A stretch of 64,000 bases of DNA from positions 62,001 through 126,000 of the forward strand of contig NZ_PEIG01000011.1 in assembly GCF_002749975.1 (NCBI RefSeq). Reading direction: 5' to 3'. The notes beneath the pieces are model-generated. The model had not been told where the DNA came from. It made no database searches and saw only the letters and a list, made by a program, of their open reading frames with translations. A program made the position numbers and the translations under genes. How positions within the stretch are numbered: position 1 is the first letter of the stretch; each line of letters begins with the position of its first letter. The stretch comes from Gloeocapsopsis sp. IPPAS B-1203. Lineage in GTDB: Bacteria > Cyanobacteriota > Cyanobacteriia > Cyanobacteriales > Chroococcidiopsidaceae. Positions 18,428 through 27,718 of the stretch are shown piece by piece.

Positions 18428-19380
18428 TATTCCTCTTAGTGTTTTCTCAACAGACTTCACAGCCTGCGAATTTCACAAGTAGATTTGCTTATGAAATTTT
18501 GTTAATCCTGCTTTATCTACGATGACGGATCTGGTATCACAGTGATGCCAAAGATATGTAAAAGTTATGTCTAAGTTTGGTAGAATTTGATGATTAAGAC
18601 TCTTTGCTACACAGAATATTGATGAAACTCGCGTAAAGAGTCTACATATGTACAAAACAATAGGAAGCTTCTCCTACAACCTGTCTTAATTAATGGTTTT
18701 TAGATGGTGTTAGTACAATGACGATCTAATTCCACTGCCTAAAGATAAACTCGCACCAGAATGTCATTAACAAAACTGTGTTTTTGTCAACCAAACGCTT
18801 ATGCAAAGAAATCTCACAAGTTCTATAAAATATTAGAAACTCGTTAGTCTATACATGAAAAAGTCATATCAAAAAATATACGTAATTTTCGTGTGTCAAA
18901 TTGTATACATTAATCTGAAAATAACAAAAGTGCTTTATATGTATCTTTAAGAAATCAACAATATTGCAGCGATCGCCCAGCTCCAACCTTACTTAAAAAT
19001 AGCAATTGCAATTCTCAATATCTGTGTATTGGTGCTGCTAAATATTATGAATAGTTGGATTTGCAAACACATCTAAACATGAAAACTGCTCAATCTGAGA
19101 TCAGGTGAAATTGTGTTCATCTGCTAATAGCCTAGAGTCAGAATAAGATCAGTGAGATACCTCACTTGACTCAAAGCGGTTGTCCTTAATTGATTTGTGC
19201 TAGCACATTGTCTACGCAGCAAAAAACAGCAACGATCAACTTACTGATAGAAAACAGCAGTCCCACCAAACTTAGAAATATTGTATTTCTAGCTTTATCT
19301 GGTAGGACTTTCCTAGCGAAAACTTAGTTGCACATTGCATTATGATTTAATAATTTTACCCTGTATAAAGTTGTTTCACT
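18428..19380. other. Long intergenic region
   Basis: More than 900 bases without a credible gene separate two minus-strand genes. It holds the promoter of the multicopper oxidase and, near 19260-19308, a long imperfect hairpin listed separately. One HIP1 octamer lies near 18971. A 31-codon hydrophobic frame at 18855-18950 lacks a ribosome site and is not called. Confidence 0.45.
19260..19308. other. Nested stem-loop downstream of a small secreted protein gene
   Basis: An inner stem TAGAAATA/TATTTCTA with a three-base loop sits inside outer arms GTCCCACCA and TGGTAGGAC. It lies 73 bases beyond the stop of the minus-strand gene at 19381. There is no U-run on either side, so it is not a standard intrinsic terminator. 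It may be a 3'-end processing signal or chance. Confidence 0.4.
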
Positions 19381-19815
19381 TTACTCTTGTGGTAAAACAT
19401 AATTCAACTGAGGTAAGCTGCTACTAAATTGAGAGCAATTGTTATTAACAGCAGATTTAATTGCCACATCAGCAAATCGCCCAACGCCTTCTGTACCTAA
19501 TTTAGCGATTACATCTGCAGGAAACATTGAATTACTACTAGCTATCACACCTGCTTTAATGATTTGATAGGTTCTCCCTAGTCTAAAGTCTCTACAGGTT
19601 GTATTGGATAGAGCTATGAGTCTGCCGGTAGGAGCAGAGGAGATAAAATGATAATGCTTGTTTCCTGATCCTTCTCGAATCCAATCAGACTCTCTGGCTA
19701 GTTGGCTGAGATAATTTTGAAATGGTATTGGATATTGGGTGTCATCTGCTTTTACTAATGGATGGAAAGGCAGTACAAAAGCGGCTCCTAATACTACTCC
19801 AAAAAACTTTAACAT
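19381..19815 (-). CDS. Small exported hypothetical protein
   Basis: The 144-residue product begins with a signal peptide (MLKFFGVVLGAAFVLPFHPL, cleavage near VKADD). The mature domain has two cysteines (TTCRDF and NNCSQF) that could form a disulfide, and the segment FPADVIAKLGTEGVGRFADVA. I do not recognise the family. It is likely periplasmic. The gene is isolated, with a degraded region upstream. Confidence 0.6.
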   Translation of the reverse strand: MLKFFGVVLGAAFVLPFHPLVKADDTQYPIPFQNYLSQLARESDWIREGSGNKHYHFISSAPTGRLIALSNTTCRDFRLGRTYQIIKAGVIASSNSMFPADVIAKLGTEGVGRFADVAIKSAVNNNCSQFSSSLPQLNYVLPQE

Positions 19816-20110
19816 AAATTACTTGTACCTATGATATTCAAAAAAGCACTGAATAATGCTCTAGCCTGGAAAACGCCATGTGTTCTTTGCTGTCACAACT
19901 GACTTCCATTTATATGTGTACAAAAGCACTATTAATAACTTAATACCTGACTCTTACTATTTATTCAGAGGTGTTGCTGGTAGCAGACTTGCTGAAACTG
20001 CAAAACGTAAGCTGTGTTACCTAACTTTGAATTATTGTATCACTGTCTTCGTCAACCGTATTGCAAAAGTGCTTTAAGATGAAGATTTTTCTGTATGAGT
20101 TAGTGCAGAG

Positions 20111-20570
20111 TTATGTAAAAGTTTGTACTAATGTGACAAGGTTCCAAGCATCCCCAAAAATCACACTCTTGCAAGCTAAAAACTCAGGAATATCTCCTCC
20201 AAATAAATTCTGAATTGTCTTGATCGCGCTCTCAAAATTAGGGAATTACCTTCATATTGCTGAATCAGCTGATTCCAAATATCTTTAAAGTAAGCGTATA
20301 CGCCCTTCTTATCTAAAAGTTGACGAACTTCTGCTGGCTGTAAACCTTTGAGGTATAGCGAGCGAATTGATAAGTATTTGTCTTTTTTAGTAGCAAAACC
20401 TTAGGTTTTTCTCGGCTTGAGAATAACAAACAACTCTGATGCGACTCTTCTTCAACTTGTCTGAGCAATTGTCCATAAGCTTCATACCCTGTCCGGTAAG
20501 TACCTAAACTGTTACCATTTTGCAAAAGTGATTCAAAGTTATCTAAGACGATGAACAACCTCCAGTAACA
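20111..20570 (-). pseudogene. Remnant of an NB-ARC type NTPase gene, two frameshifts and truncated start
   Basis: The first piece reads FIVLDNFESLLQNGNSLG and GYEAYGQLLRQVEE, ending SCLLFSSREKPK, which is the Walker B to sensor-1 region of cyanobacterial NB-ARC/WD40 proteins. The frame is then lost. Another frame continues it with SIRSLYLKGLQPAEVRQLL and WNQLIQQYEGN, and a third with KTIQNLFGGDIPEFLA to a stop at 20111. The P-loop part and all C-terminal repeats are missing. It cannot encode a working STAND ATPase. Such genes are abundant in multicellular and bloom-forming cyanobacteria. Confidence 0.82.
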
Positions 20571-20597
20571 CAGTGGTGTTCACCTGGTTATTGGAGG
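20559..20597. other. Strong hairpin at the broken end of the NB-ARC remnant
   Basis: Arms CCTCCAGTAAC and GTTATTGGAGG pair over 11 positions (one G-T wobble) around a 17-base loop that itself contains GTG/CAC. It lies exactly where similarity to NB-ARC stops. Confidence 0.6.
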
Positions 20598-20599
20598 CA

Positions 20600-20862
20600 A
20601 CCCCAACACTTATCCTCTTTGGCAGCCACTGGAATTAGCCCTAATGACTTGTTCTTTAGCACACTCGGCTACCTTCCCCCACTATCTAAAAAGGGTGTGG
20701 CAGATAGTGCTAATTCCAACCCAAGCCTGCTTCAGGTATTGCTAATCACTGCAATGGTACAGTGGTGATGCTATCAATGCCGTAGGTGATAGATTAAGCC
20801 AAGCACACCCTGATCTTAACTACACCGGTGTACGTGTAGAGGATAGTTTCCCATTGAAATAA
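20600..20862 (+). other. Possible coding remnant of unknown identity
   Basis: Two adjoining plus-strand frames read like protein: one contains LGYLPPLSKKGVADSANSNP, and after a shift another reads GDAINAVGDRLSQAHPDLNY then TGVRVEDSFPLK and stops at 20862. A good intrinsic terminator follows 33 bases later. This fits a decayed gene, but it competes with the idea of a structured RNA in the same place. I do not recognise the family. Confidence 0.35.
20630..20718. other. Two stacked stems in a hairpin-rich segment
   Basis: An outer stem TGGAATTAGC (20630-20639) pairs with GCTAATTCCA (20709-20718). Directly inside its 3' arm, CACTATCT (20680-20687) pairs with AGATAGTG (20702-20709). The arrangement could be a branched RNA. 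No known riboswitch family fits: the order and spacing of GCCACTG-like and GGGAAGG-like words do not match the cobalamin element. Confidence 0.5.
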
Positions 20863-20895
20863 CTGCAATTGTAAGAAAAGTTGAAGCCAGCTAAA

Positions 20896-20921
20896 AAAGG
20901 GAGCCGTTGCTTACTCCCTTT
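20896..20921 (+). terminator. Hairpin terminator candidate
   Basis: Arms AAAGGGAG and CTCCCTTT flank a 10-base loop. The 3' arm ends in three T only, so termination strength is moderate. It follows the remnant frame ending at 20862. Confidence 0.55.
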
Positions 20922-21047
20922 GCTAATCAGAAGTGCAGAGCCAAAAGTGAAGACACAACAAGGCTCAATCTAATTTCAAGGAATTTTCTCTAAACTGCCT
21001 TGGGCTTTAATATAATAGACCCGCGTGACCCACATGGAAGAGGCTAA

Positions 21048-21077
21048 AAAACGCCCAATCCATTGGGTTTATTTTTT
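21048..21077. terminator. Intrinsic terminator, works in both directions
   Basis: CCCAA/TTGGG with flanking AAAC and GTTT form the stem. It is followed on the plus strand by ATTTTTT and on the minus strand by a run of T from the AAAAAA before it. It insulates the following Uma2 gene from the degraded segment upstream. Confidence 0.65.
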
Positions 21078-21183
21078 GAGATGGAGGAGGTTTCAAGCTC
21101 AAGTTACAACTTACGCAGCCGTTGGGCAAGAGACGCTACCTTAAAAGTAAAGCGTTAGCGACATCATTACACCTTTTCTAGCC

Positions 21184-21771
21184 ATGATTGCTTCCCCTCA
21201 ACAGTCTTACCTCACTGCCGATGAATACCTCAATTTAGAAGCTCGAAGCGACACCAAACACGAATATATTGATGGGCAAGTCTACGCTATGGCTAGAGCA
21301 AGCGACGCTCACGTTACTATTGCCCTTAATCTTGCCACGCTGCTTCGCACCCATGTCAGAGGTTCTGGTTGCCGCGTTTATATTGCTGACATGAAAGTAC
21401 GTATTGAATCGCTCAATCGCTTTTACTACCCTGATGTCATGGTTACTTGCGATCCGCGCGATTTGGAAAGATCTACTTACAAGCGATTTCCTAATCTAAT
21501 TGTCGAAGTTTTATCTGATTCTACTGAAGCTGGCGATCGCGGTGATAAGTTTGTTGATTATCAAGAACTAGAAACCTTACGCGAATACGTGCTGATTAAT
21601 ACCAAGCGGCAGCGAGTTGAGTGCTTCAGACGTAACGAACAAGGGCTATGGGTATTGCAGTTTTACACGCCACAACAGACATCATTTCGGCTCGATAATA
21701 TTGACTTTAAGGCAACTCTAGCCGCACTTTATGAAGATGTTATTTTCTCAGAAACTCAAAATAATTCGTAA
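21184..21771 (+). CDS. Uma2 family (DUF820) putative endonuclease
   Basis: The 195-residue protein has the standard Uma2 layout: YLTADEYLNLEARSDTKHEY at the N-terminus, IDGQVYAM, then the catalytic-type strand FYYPDVMVTCD, the following PNLIVEVLSDSTEAGDRGDK block and the YVLINTKRQRVE strand. These are the PD-(D/E)XK residues expected of the family. It lacks the coiled-coil tail of the copy at 5.8 kb. Function in the cell is unknown. A perfect palindrome begins inside its stop region. Confidence 0.9.
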   Translation: MIASPQQSYLTADEYLNLEARSDTKHEYIDGQVYAMARASDAHVTIALNLATLLRTHVRGSGCRVYIADMKVRIESLNRFYYPDVMVTCDPRDLERSTYKRFPNLIVEVLSDSTEAGDRGDKFVDYQELETLREYVLINTKRQRVECFRRNEQGLWVLQFYTPQQTSFRLDNIDFKATLAALYEDVIFSETQNNS

Positions 21772-21782
21772 TTACGAATTAT
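21761..21782. repeat. Perfect 22-base palindrome at the end of the Uma2 gene
   Basis: The half-site is ATAATTCGTAA and the second half is its exact reverse complement. It overlaps the stop codon. AATTCGTAATT-type palindromes recur between genes in cyanobacteria; here it may act as a terminator-like hairpin, though no T-run follows. Confidence 0.75.
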
Positions 21783-21868
21783 GGTGACGACAAGGAAAAC
21801 TGAAGTGATGGCAGCCTTGGCACAAATCCCAAGTGCAGTTATGCTGGAAATTGGTTTTCTAATTGCAG

Positions 21869-22885
21869 ATGTCAGATTACTCAAATATCACCGCAGCGCT
21901 TGTCAGAGAAACTAGGACACGCGAAAAAGCACTATCTTTGATGAACGACAACTGTCGCTCGCGGTTTTTATTACAAGCACAACGTACTTCCAAGGTGTGT
22001 TTGTTCTTTCATGGATTTACGGCTACTCCTGAACAGTTTCTGCCAATCGGAGAAGCCTTTTTTCAAGCTGGCTATAATGTCGTGATTCCTTTATTACCAG
22101 GACATGGACTTGCAGGGAATTGGGATAGTGACAATCCGCCTCCGCTACCAGAGGAACAACACATCTATCAAAGATTTAGTTTGTACTGGCTAGAACAAGT
22201 GCAAGCATTAGGCGAACAAGTTGTGATCGGAGGATTATCAGGAGGAAGTACTTTATCTGCTTGGTTAGCTTTAGAACGTCCCGAATTGATTCATCGTGCT
22301 TTGTTATTTGCACCGTATACAAGTAACAGTAATCTTCTTGTTGACTTGATCGTTAAGATCATGCCGATCTATTTTCAGTGGCGTACTGAAGAGGGAGTCA
22401 TTAGTTACGGCTATGATGGTTTTGTGATGCCTGCATTGCGCGTATTTATGGACATGGGGCAAGATCTTCTTGAGCGCGCTAAAAATAGTATTGCCGCAGC
22501 ACCCTGTTTTATTATCTCTAGTGAAAGTGATCGCGCTGTTGATGATAACGAAAATCAAGATTTATACGAATCACTTGTCAAGCTACAACCTAAATGCTGG
22601 TACTACTCTTTTGACAAAGTTTTTGACATTCATCACAATATGATGACTAAAGCAGAAGGAAATGATTACCAAGACTTAGTGTTTGCAGTAGCGAAAGCCT
22701 ATGTTGGTAGCGATTTGACTTGGCAAGAAGTTGAAGAAATTGCTTACCAAATGCTATTTCAAGGAAAAACATTTGATGCTGTAGTGCAAGAACTTGATTT
22801 CACTCAGCGCGTTTGTCCAGATTTGCAAACACTGATTTCATTACTTGATAAACCAGGTATTGTGGCAGCGTTTCAGGAGGAGTGA
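21869..22885 (+). CDS. Alpha/beta hydrolase (carboxylesterase/lipase-like)
   Basis: The fold is clear: oxyanion strand VCLFFHGFTATPEQF, the nucleophile elbow GGLSGGS with catalytic Ser, an acid in SSESDRAVDD, and a histidine at FDIHHNM. A C-terminal extension of about 80 residues (SDLTWQEVEEIAYQMLFQGK onward) is not part of the core and may be a small helical module. I use the ATG at 21869; a TTG lies six bases upstream. No signal peptide is seen, so it is cytosolic. Substrate unknown, perhaps short-chain esters or lipids. Confidence 0.87.
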   Translation: MSDYSNITAALVRETRTREKALSLMNDNCRSRFLLQAQRTSKVCLFFHGFTATPEQFLPIGEAFFQAGYNVVIPLLPGHGLAGNWDSDNPPPLPEEQHIYQRFSLYWLEQVQALGEQVVIGGLSGGSTLSAWLALERPELIHRALLFAPYTSNSNLLVDLIVKIMPIYFQWRTEEGVISYGYDGFVMPALRVFMDMGQDLLERAKNSIAAAPCFIISSESDRAVDDNENQDLYESLVKLQPKCWYYSFDKVFDIHHNMMTKAEGNDYQDLVFAVAKAYVGSDLTWQEVEEIAYQMLFQGKTFDAVVQELDFTQRVCPDLQTLISLLDKPGIVAAFQEE

Positions 22886-22915
22886 GGGATACCCCTTCTT
22901 AATAAGTCTAAATTA

Positions 22916-25900
22916 TCATGAAAATTTTTTACTCAGCTTGTCTGCTAATTTTTGGAGTCTAATTTCGTGCAGCATGACATAAAAGCAAGGAATAATAAAC
23001 AGCGTTAATAGCGTTGCTAAAGACAAACCAGAAAAGACAACAACTCCTAGCGGCTGGAGAAATTCTGATCCTTCACCGATTCCTAAAGCTAGTGGAAACA
23101 TTCCTAATACTGTCGTAATTGTCGTCATCAAAATTGGACGCAGGCGTTGTGGTGCGGCTCTGAGAATAGCACTTTTACGATCAATTTCTTCGCGATCGCG
23201 AATTTGATTAGCAAGTTCTACCATGATAATGGCGTTGTTTACAACAATTCCCACAAGTAACACTGCACCAACAAGCACGGTAGCACCGATTGCAGTGCCG
23301 GTGATGTAAAGTCCAAAAATTCCGCCAGCAAGTGCTAAAGGAACGGTGAACATAATCACCAAAGGATCGATTAAGGAGTTGTATTGTACCGCCATGACAA
23401 CAAAAACTAGAAACGCCGCCAATCCGCCTAAAATTTGCAGCGATCGCTGTAGTTGTTGATTAGTTTCTTCTACAGAACTTGGTAAAATACTCACGCCCTC
23501 TGGTAAATCAATGTTTTCTAGCACTGTATCAACTTCTGCTAAAGCATCTCCTAAACTTGCACCCTCACTCAAGTTACCTGCGATAATAAAAACTTGGCGT
23601 TGATTGATACGTTGAATTTCCCCTGGTGCTTGACCTTCACGAATGCTCGCAACATCAAACAGGCGAATCTGACGGTTACTGTTGACAAACAGAGGTAAAC
23701 GTGAAAGCTGTGATTGGTTTCGGATATCGGCTTGATCGAGTTGAACCCGAACATCTACTAAGCGATCGCCACGTTGTAATTGTGTCGGCACTGATCCTTC
23801 AACCGCAGTTTGAATTGTCTGACCAATATCTTGCGTTGTCAAACCAAAACTTGCCACGCGTTCCCAATCAGGGACAATCTGAAGTTCAGGCTGTCTAGAG
23901 TCAGCATCAGGGCGGAAAGTTGCTAATGTCGTTTGCTGATCTAAAGCCTGGAGAATTTGTTGTCCTGCTTGGCGGAGGTTTTGTTCGTTGTCACCCTGCA
24001 AAATAATATCAACTTCTGCGCCGCGCACCGGAGAATTACTCAAAATTAAACCGCGTACTTGCCCAGGACTTAAGCGTAAACGAATACCAGCCAAGTTAAG
24101 TCGATTAAATTCTTGATTAACTCGATCGACAAAAGCTTCCACATTGCTGCCAGATTTTAAAGTAATCGTACTCGAACTCCGTAACGGATTTTCTGTCGTA
24201 TTGCTGCCAAACAGAAAGCCACCTGCAGTCGAGAAAACATATTCAGTTTCAGGTTGTTCTAAAAGAATGTCATCGACAGCATCCATTACTTTGCGGTTAT
24301 TTTCGACAACAGTTCCAGGAGGAAATTGTGCAAATAAAGTTGCTTGTCCAGTACTAATCCGAGGCAGAATTTCTTGTGAGATTTGCCCCATAAGAAATAA
24401 ACTGCCACCACCTAAAATCAGAAAAGCGATCGCAATAACAACCAAACGATACCGTAAAAGCTTCGTTAAAAAATTTCTATATCCTTGAGTTGCCGCATCA
24501 AATCGGCGATTAAACTCTTGTAATATCCACAATCTACCAATTTTACTTGACCATCGAATTGCAAGTAGTCGTGATGTCACCATTGGCACAAAAGTGATCG
24601 CAATCAAAATCGATGCAGCTACTGCAAAGCTGATAGTTAAAATTAATTCACTAAATAGCAGTGAGAAAAAGCCACCAATCAGCAGAAACGGCAAGACAGC
24701 GACTAAGTTCGTACTTGTTGACGCTACCAAAGCTGATTCAACTTCTTGACTACTACGAACTGACTGCGAAAGTAGTTGTTGTGAATTCATCTGCGTTTTG
24801 GCATCTTTGCCAGGAGTCATCCCCGCACCTTCGGCAATATTTTCCAGCATGACAATTGAGTTATCAACGACAATGCCTACACCTAAGGCGAGTCCCCCTA
24901 AACTAAATACATTGAGAGATAAGCCAAACACTCCCATTAAAATAATTGCCGCTAGTGTTGCTAAGGGAATGGCACAGACAATGATGATTGTTTGACGCAG
25001 TGAACCTAGAAATAAGAGAACAGCGATCGCAGCGAGTCCAGCACCAATTAAACCAGCAGTAGCAACATTAGTAATTGAGTTGCGAATAAACTGTGATTCA
25101 TCTAAAGTCGCAGTCAACACCATATCTGCTGGAATCACACCCGATCTTCTTAGTTCTTCAATGCGTTGCTTAACTCCATCTACAACTGTAATCGTATTAG
25201 CGTCAGGTTGTTTTTGAATACTCAACTTCACTGCTGGCTGTTTATTGAGGTTCACAAACACGCGCTGGTCTTCTGTACCATCCACAACTTCAGCAAAGTC
25301 ACGCAGGTAGATACGAGGGGCGAGGGAGGAGTTGTTTTCGGTAGTTTGTTCTGTACTTTCGGATATCTCAAATGAGAGGTTACGAATTTCGTCAGCACTT
25401 TGAAATCGCCCAACTGTCCGTGTGAGAGGTTCACCGTTTTCGCCACGAATTCGTCCACCAGAAATGTCTTGGTTACGGGCTTCTATTTCATTTAAGACAG
25501 TCGTTAAACCGACACCTAATGCTTGCAGGCGATTGAGATCGATATTGACTTGAACTTCTTCCTCAACACCACCTGCGACATCTACTGAAGCAACTCCAGG
25601 AACTACAGTTAGTTCTCGTGCTAATTCTTCGTCAGCAAACACGCGTAAATCAACACCTTCTAAGCCTGGTGATGTCAGTGCGATTTCGTATACAGGTAAC
25701 TGTGAAGGATCAACCTTAAATAATCTCGGTTCTTCAACTGTAGTCGGTAATTGCCCGCGACCGCGATTTAGTGCTGCTGTGGCGTCATTCAAAGCTTGAT
25801 CGATATTTCCTCCTGGTTGGAAATATAAATCTAAACTGACTTGTCCTTCCCGCGTTTGCGAGTAGACCTGAACAACACCTTCTGTAGCTGATAAAGCTTC

Positions 25901-26131
25901 TTCTAGGGGTCGAGTAATTTCATCAATTGCCACTTCTGGTGAAATACCAGGTGCATTGAGTCGAACACCAATACGGGGATAAGTAATAGATGGCAACAGA
26001 TCCACAGGCAATGAGGTGACATAAAAGACACCCATGACAATCACTGCCAAGGTGAGCATCAGTGTCCCAATATGCCGTCGAATTGCGATCGCACTTACAC
26101 TTAATCCTGATGCTTTTGCCTGCTGCTGCAT
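22916..26131 (-). CDS. RND family multidrug efflux permease (HAE1/AcrB type)
   Basis: The 1071-residue protein has the RND pattern: a first transmembrane helix in IGTLMLTLAVIVMGVFYV, then DLLPSITYPRIGV, a large periplasmic loop, a central helix bundle with GIVVDNSIVMLEN (the proton-relay Asp), a second periplasmic loop and a second bundle with GIVVNNAIIMVEL. It would use the proton gradient to expel lipophilic compounds from the inner membrane or periplasm. It follows the adaptor gene by five bases, so they form one operon. The outer-membrane channel must be encoded elsewhere. Confidence 0.96.
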   Translation of the reverse strand: MQQQAKASGLSVSAIAIRRHIGTLMLTLAVIVMGVFYVTSLPVDLLPSITYPRIGVRLNAPGISPEVAIDEITRPLEEALSATEGVVQVYSQTREGQVSLDLYFQPGGNIDQALNDATAALNRGRGQLPTTVEEPRLFKVDPSQLPVYEIALTSPGLEGVDLRVFADEELARELTVVPGVASVDVAGGVEEEVQVNIDLNRLQALGVGLTTVLNEIEARNQDISGGRIRGENGEPLTRTVGRFQSADEIRNLSFEISESTEQTTENNSSLAPRIYLRDFAEVVDGTEDQRVFVNLNKQPAVKLSIQKQPDANTITVVDGVKQRIEELRRSGVIPADMVLTATLDESQFIRNSITNVATAGLIGAGLAAIAVLLFLGSLRQTIIIVCAIPLATLAAIILMGVFGLSLNVFSLGGLALGVGIVVDNSIVMLENIAEGAGMTPGKDAKTQMNSQQLLSQSVRSSQEVESALVASTSTNLVAVLPFLLIGGFFSLLFSELILTISFAVAASILIAITFVPMVTSRLLAIRWSSKIGRLWILQEFNRRFDAATQGYRNFLTKLLRYRLVVIAIAFLILGGGSLFLMGQISQEILPRISTGQATLFAQFPPGTVVENNRKVMDAVDDILLEQPETEYVFSTAGGFLFGSNTTENPLRSSSTITLKSGSNVEAFVDRVNQEFNRLNLAGIRLRLSPGQVRGLILSNSPVRGAEVDIILQGDNEQNLRQAGQQILQALDQQTTLATFRPDADSRQPELQIVPDWERVASFGLTTQDIGQTIQTAVEGSVPTQLQRGDRLVDVRVQLDQADIRNQSQLSRLPLFVNSNRQIRLFDVASIREGQAPGEIQRINQRQVFIIAGNLSEGASLGDALAEVDTVLENIDLPEGVSILPSSVEETNQQLQRSLQILGGLAAFLVFVVMAVQYNSLIDPLVIMFTVPLALAGGIFGLYITGTAIGATVLVGAVLLVGIVVNNAIIMVELANQIRDREEIDRKSAILRAAPQRLRPILMTTITTVLGMFPLALGIGEGSEFLQPLGVVVFSGLSLATLLTLFIIPCFYVMLHEIRLQKLADKLSKKFS

Positions 26132-26136
26132 CCTAG

Positions 26137-27444
26137 TTAACTCCCTTGCTGTGATTCAGAAAGAATGGAAAAGCGCACAGTTGCTCCATCAGTTAATGTT
26201 CCGCCACTGCGGGCAACAAATCGCTCTCCTGGTTGCAAACCTGATAAAATCTCGACTTGACCGTTTGCACTTTCTCCTATAGTGACGCTGCGGGCGGTTA
26301 CAGTTCCTTCGGTTGCCGCACCTTCAGAAACGACAAAAATCGTTTCCTGTTCTTGCTGACGCGATCCTTGGGCTGTGTTGGGTGACAGCGCTGTTTGCGG
26401 AATTACAACTCGTTGTGTTGCCTCAGTTTCAAACTGTATCCGTGCCAAAAGTCCACTACCGATTTGTCCGTTACTGTTAGGAATGACGACTTGAATCGGA
26501 ATTAATCGCGCTGTTTGATCGGCTGCGGGAGATATTCGGCTAACTTGCCCTGTAAAATTTTCCTCAGGAAAAGCATCTAACTGGACGGTTACATTTTGTC
26601 CTTGGCGAATGCTAGCAAGTTCTAATTCCGAAACCTCAACATTGACTTGAATGCGACTAAAGTCACCAATACGGACAATCTCGGTATTAGGTTGCACAAA
26701 GTTACCAACTTCTGTTAACCGTTGCATCACTCTACCCGCAATTGGTGCCGTTAATCGAGCGTAAGATTGTTGTCTTCTGGCTTGCGCGACAACAGCTTGT
26801 TGGGCAGTTACTTGGCTTTGGGCTGCTACAACCGCTTGTTGTTCGGTACGGACTTGCTCTTGCGCCGCACGTAGAATTTGTGCTGCTGTTTGGGCTTCGG
26901 TTCTTGCTTGTTCGGCTTGCTGTGCAGGAACTGCTCCTTCTTGCAAAAGGCGTTGCTGTCGGGCTAGATCTGCTTGTGCTTGTTGTAGTTCCAAACGCGA
27001 TCGCTCAACTTGTGCTTGAGCGTTACTAACCTGGTTTTGGGCACGAGCAACTGCAGCTCGTAAGCTGGCAAGTTCTGCCTCTGCTTGATTCACTGCACTG
27101 ACAAGTAACGCATCATCGAGTCGAGCTACAGTTTGACCTTGGTTAACTCTATCTCCGATATCAACTGTCACATTTAATACTTGCCCTGTAACTTGCGATC
27201 GCAGCGATACCTCACGTGCTGGTGCAGTCGTACCTGTATATTCTGGTGGTTCGGTTAATCTCCCATTTTGCGCAATAGCAACATCTACTGGTGTTATTTG
27301 ACTGTTTTCACCTGACTGCCTTTGTTGCGCACTTGCCTCTTCGCTTGGTAACGTGTTGCAGCTTGTTAAGGTAACAATGACACCTAAGCTGAACAAAACC
27401 TTAAAAAAGCTCCCTTTGCTCTGTATTCTAAACACTAAAAGCAC
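26137..27444 (-). CDS. RND efflux periplasmic adaptor lipoprotein (HlyD/AcrA type)
   Basis: A lipobox VTLTSC puts the lipidated cysteine at Cys29, anchoring the protein in the inner membrane on the periplasmic side. Beta-barrel, lipoyl and coiled-coil hairpin parts follow: TAPAREVSLRSQVTGQVLNV, a long Gln/Ala-rich coil (residues 115-215), RLTAPIAGRVMQRLTEVGNF and a membrane-proximal domain. The start is uncertain: the GTG at 27444 is only two to three bases from GAGAGG, and a GTG nine bases later is an alternative. It is cotranscribed with the permease and divergent from padR. Confidence 0.94.
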   Translation of the reverse strand: MLLVFRIQSKGSFFKVLFSLGVIVTLTSCNTLPSEEASAQQRQSGENSQITPVDVAIAQNGRLTEPPEYTGTTAPAREVSLRSQVTGQVLNVTVDIGDRVNQGQTVARLDDALLVSAVNQAEAELASLRAAVARAQNQVSNAQAQVERSRLELQQAQADLARQQRLLQEGAVPAQQAEQARTEAQTAAQILRAAQEQVRTEQQAVVAAQSQVTAQQAVVAQARRQQSYARLTAPIAGRVMQRLTEVGNFVQPNTEIVRIGDFSRIQVNVEVSELELASIRQGQNVTVQLDAFPEENFTGQVSRISPAADQTARLIPIQVVIPNSNGQIGSGLLARIQFETEATQRVVIPQTALSPNTAQGSRQQEQETIFVVSEGAATEGTVTARSVTIGESANGQVEILSGLQPGERFVARSGGTLTDGATVRFSILSESQQGS

Positions 27445-27718
27445 CGCCTCTCGCTGTGTTTCCTCTATTTTGATGCATGGCTTCGAGTTGGGTAAGGGCA
27501 GTCATACATTAATGATTTATCTAACTGTAAGGAATTTAACAAAGTAGTTGTAAAGAAAAATCTTTGTATCTTTTATCTTTTGCACTTTCCCTATCTTTAC
27601 TAAAGTATTTAAATATTGCTAATAGTTAATTTGGCTCTGTCCTAAGTCTGAAGATATATAAATTTTTGTAATTTCACTTTAGTAGAGTCTTTTAATCTAT
27701 CAGTTTGACATAAAAATA
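27445..27718. promoter_or_regulatory. Divergent promoter region between RND efflux operon and padR gene
   Basis: The 274 bases must hold both promoters. The layout is typical of PadR repressors that control a neighbouring pump. I could not identify a clean ATGT-N8-ACAT type operator by eye. Confidence 0.45.

Noticed and set aside
18855-18950. 31-codon hydrophobic frame beginning MKKSYQKIY
   Set aside because: AT-rich chance frame without ribosome site or support.
19880-20077. 65-residue plus-strand frame
   Set aside because: No domain, no start signal, and it lies in a degraded spacer.
20559-20597. Integron attC site
   Set aside because: The hairpin arms do not contain the RYYYAAC/GTTRRRY core sites, and no integrase or cassettes are seen.
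20600-20720. Cobalamin riboswitch
   Set aside because: Words like GCCACTG and GGGAAGG are present, but on the wrong strands and in the wrong order and spacing.
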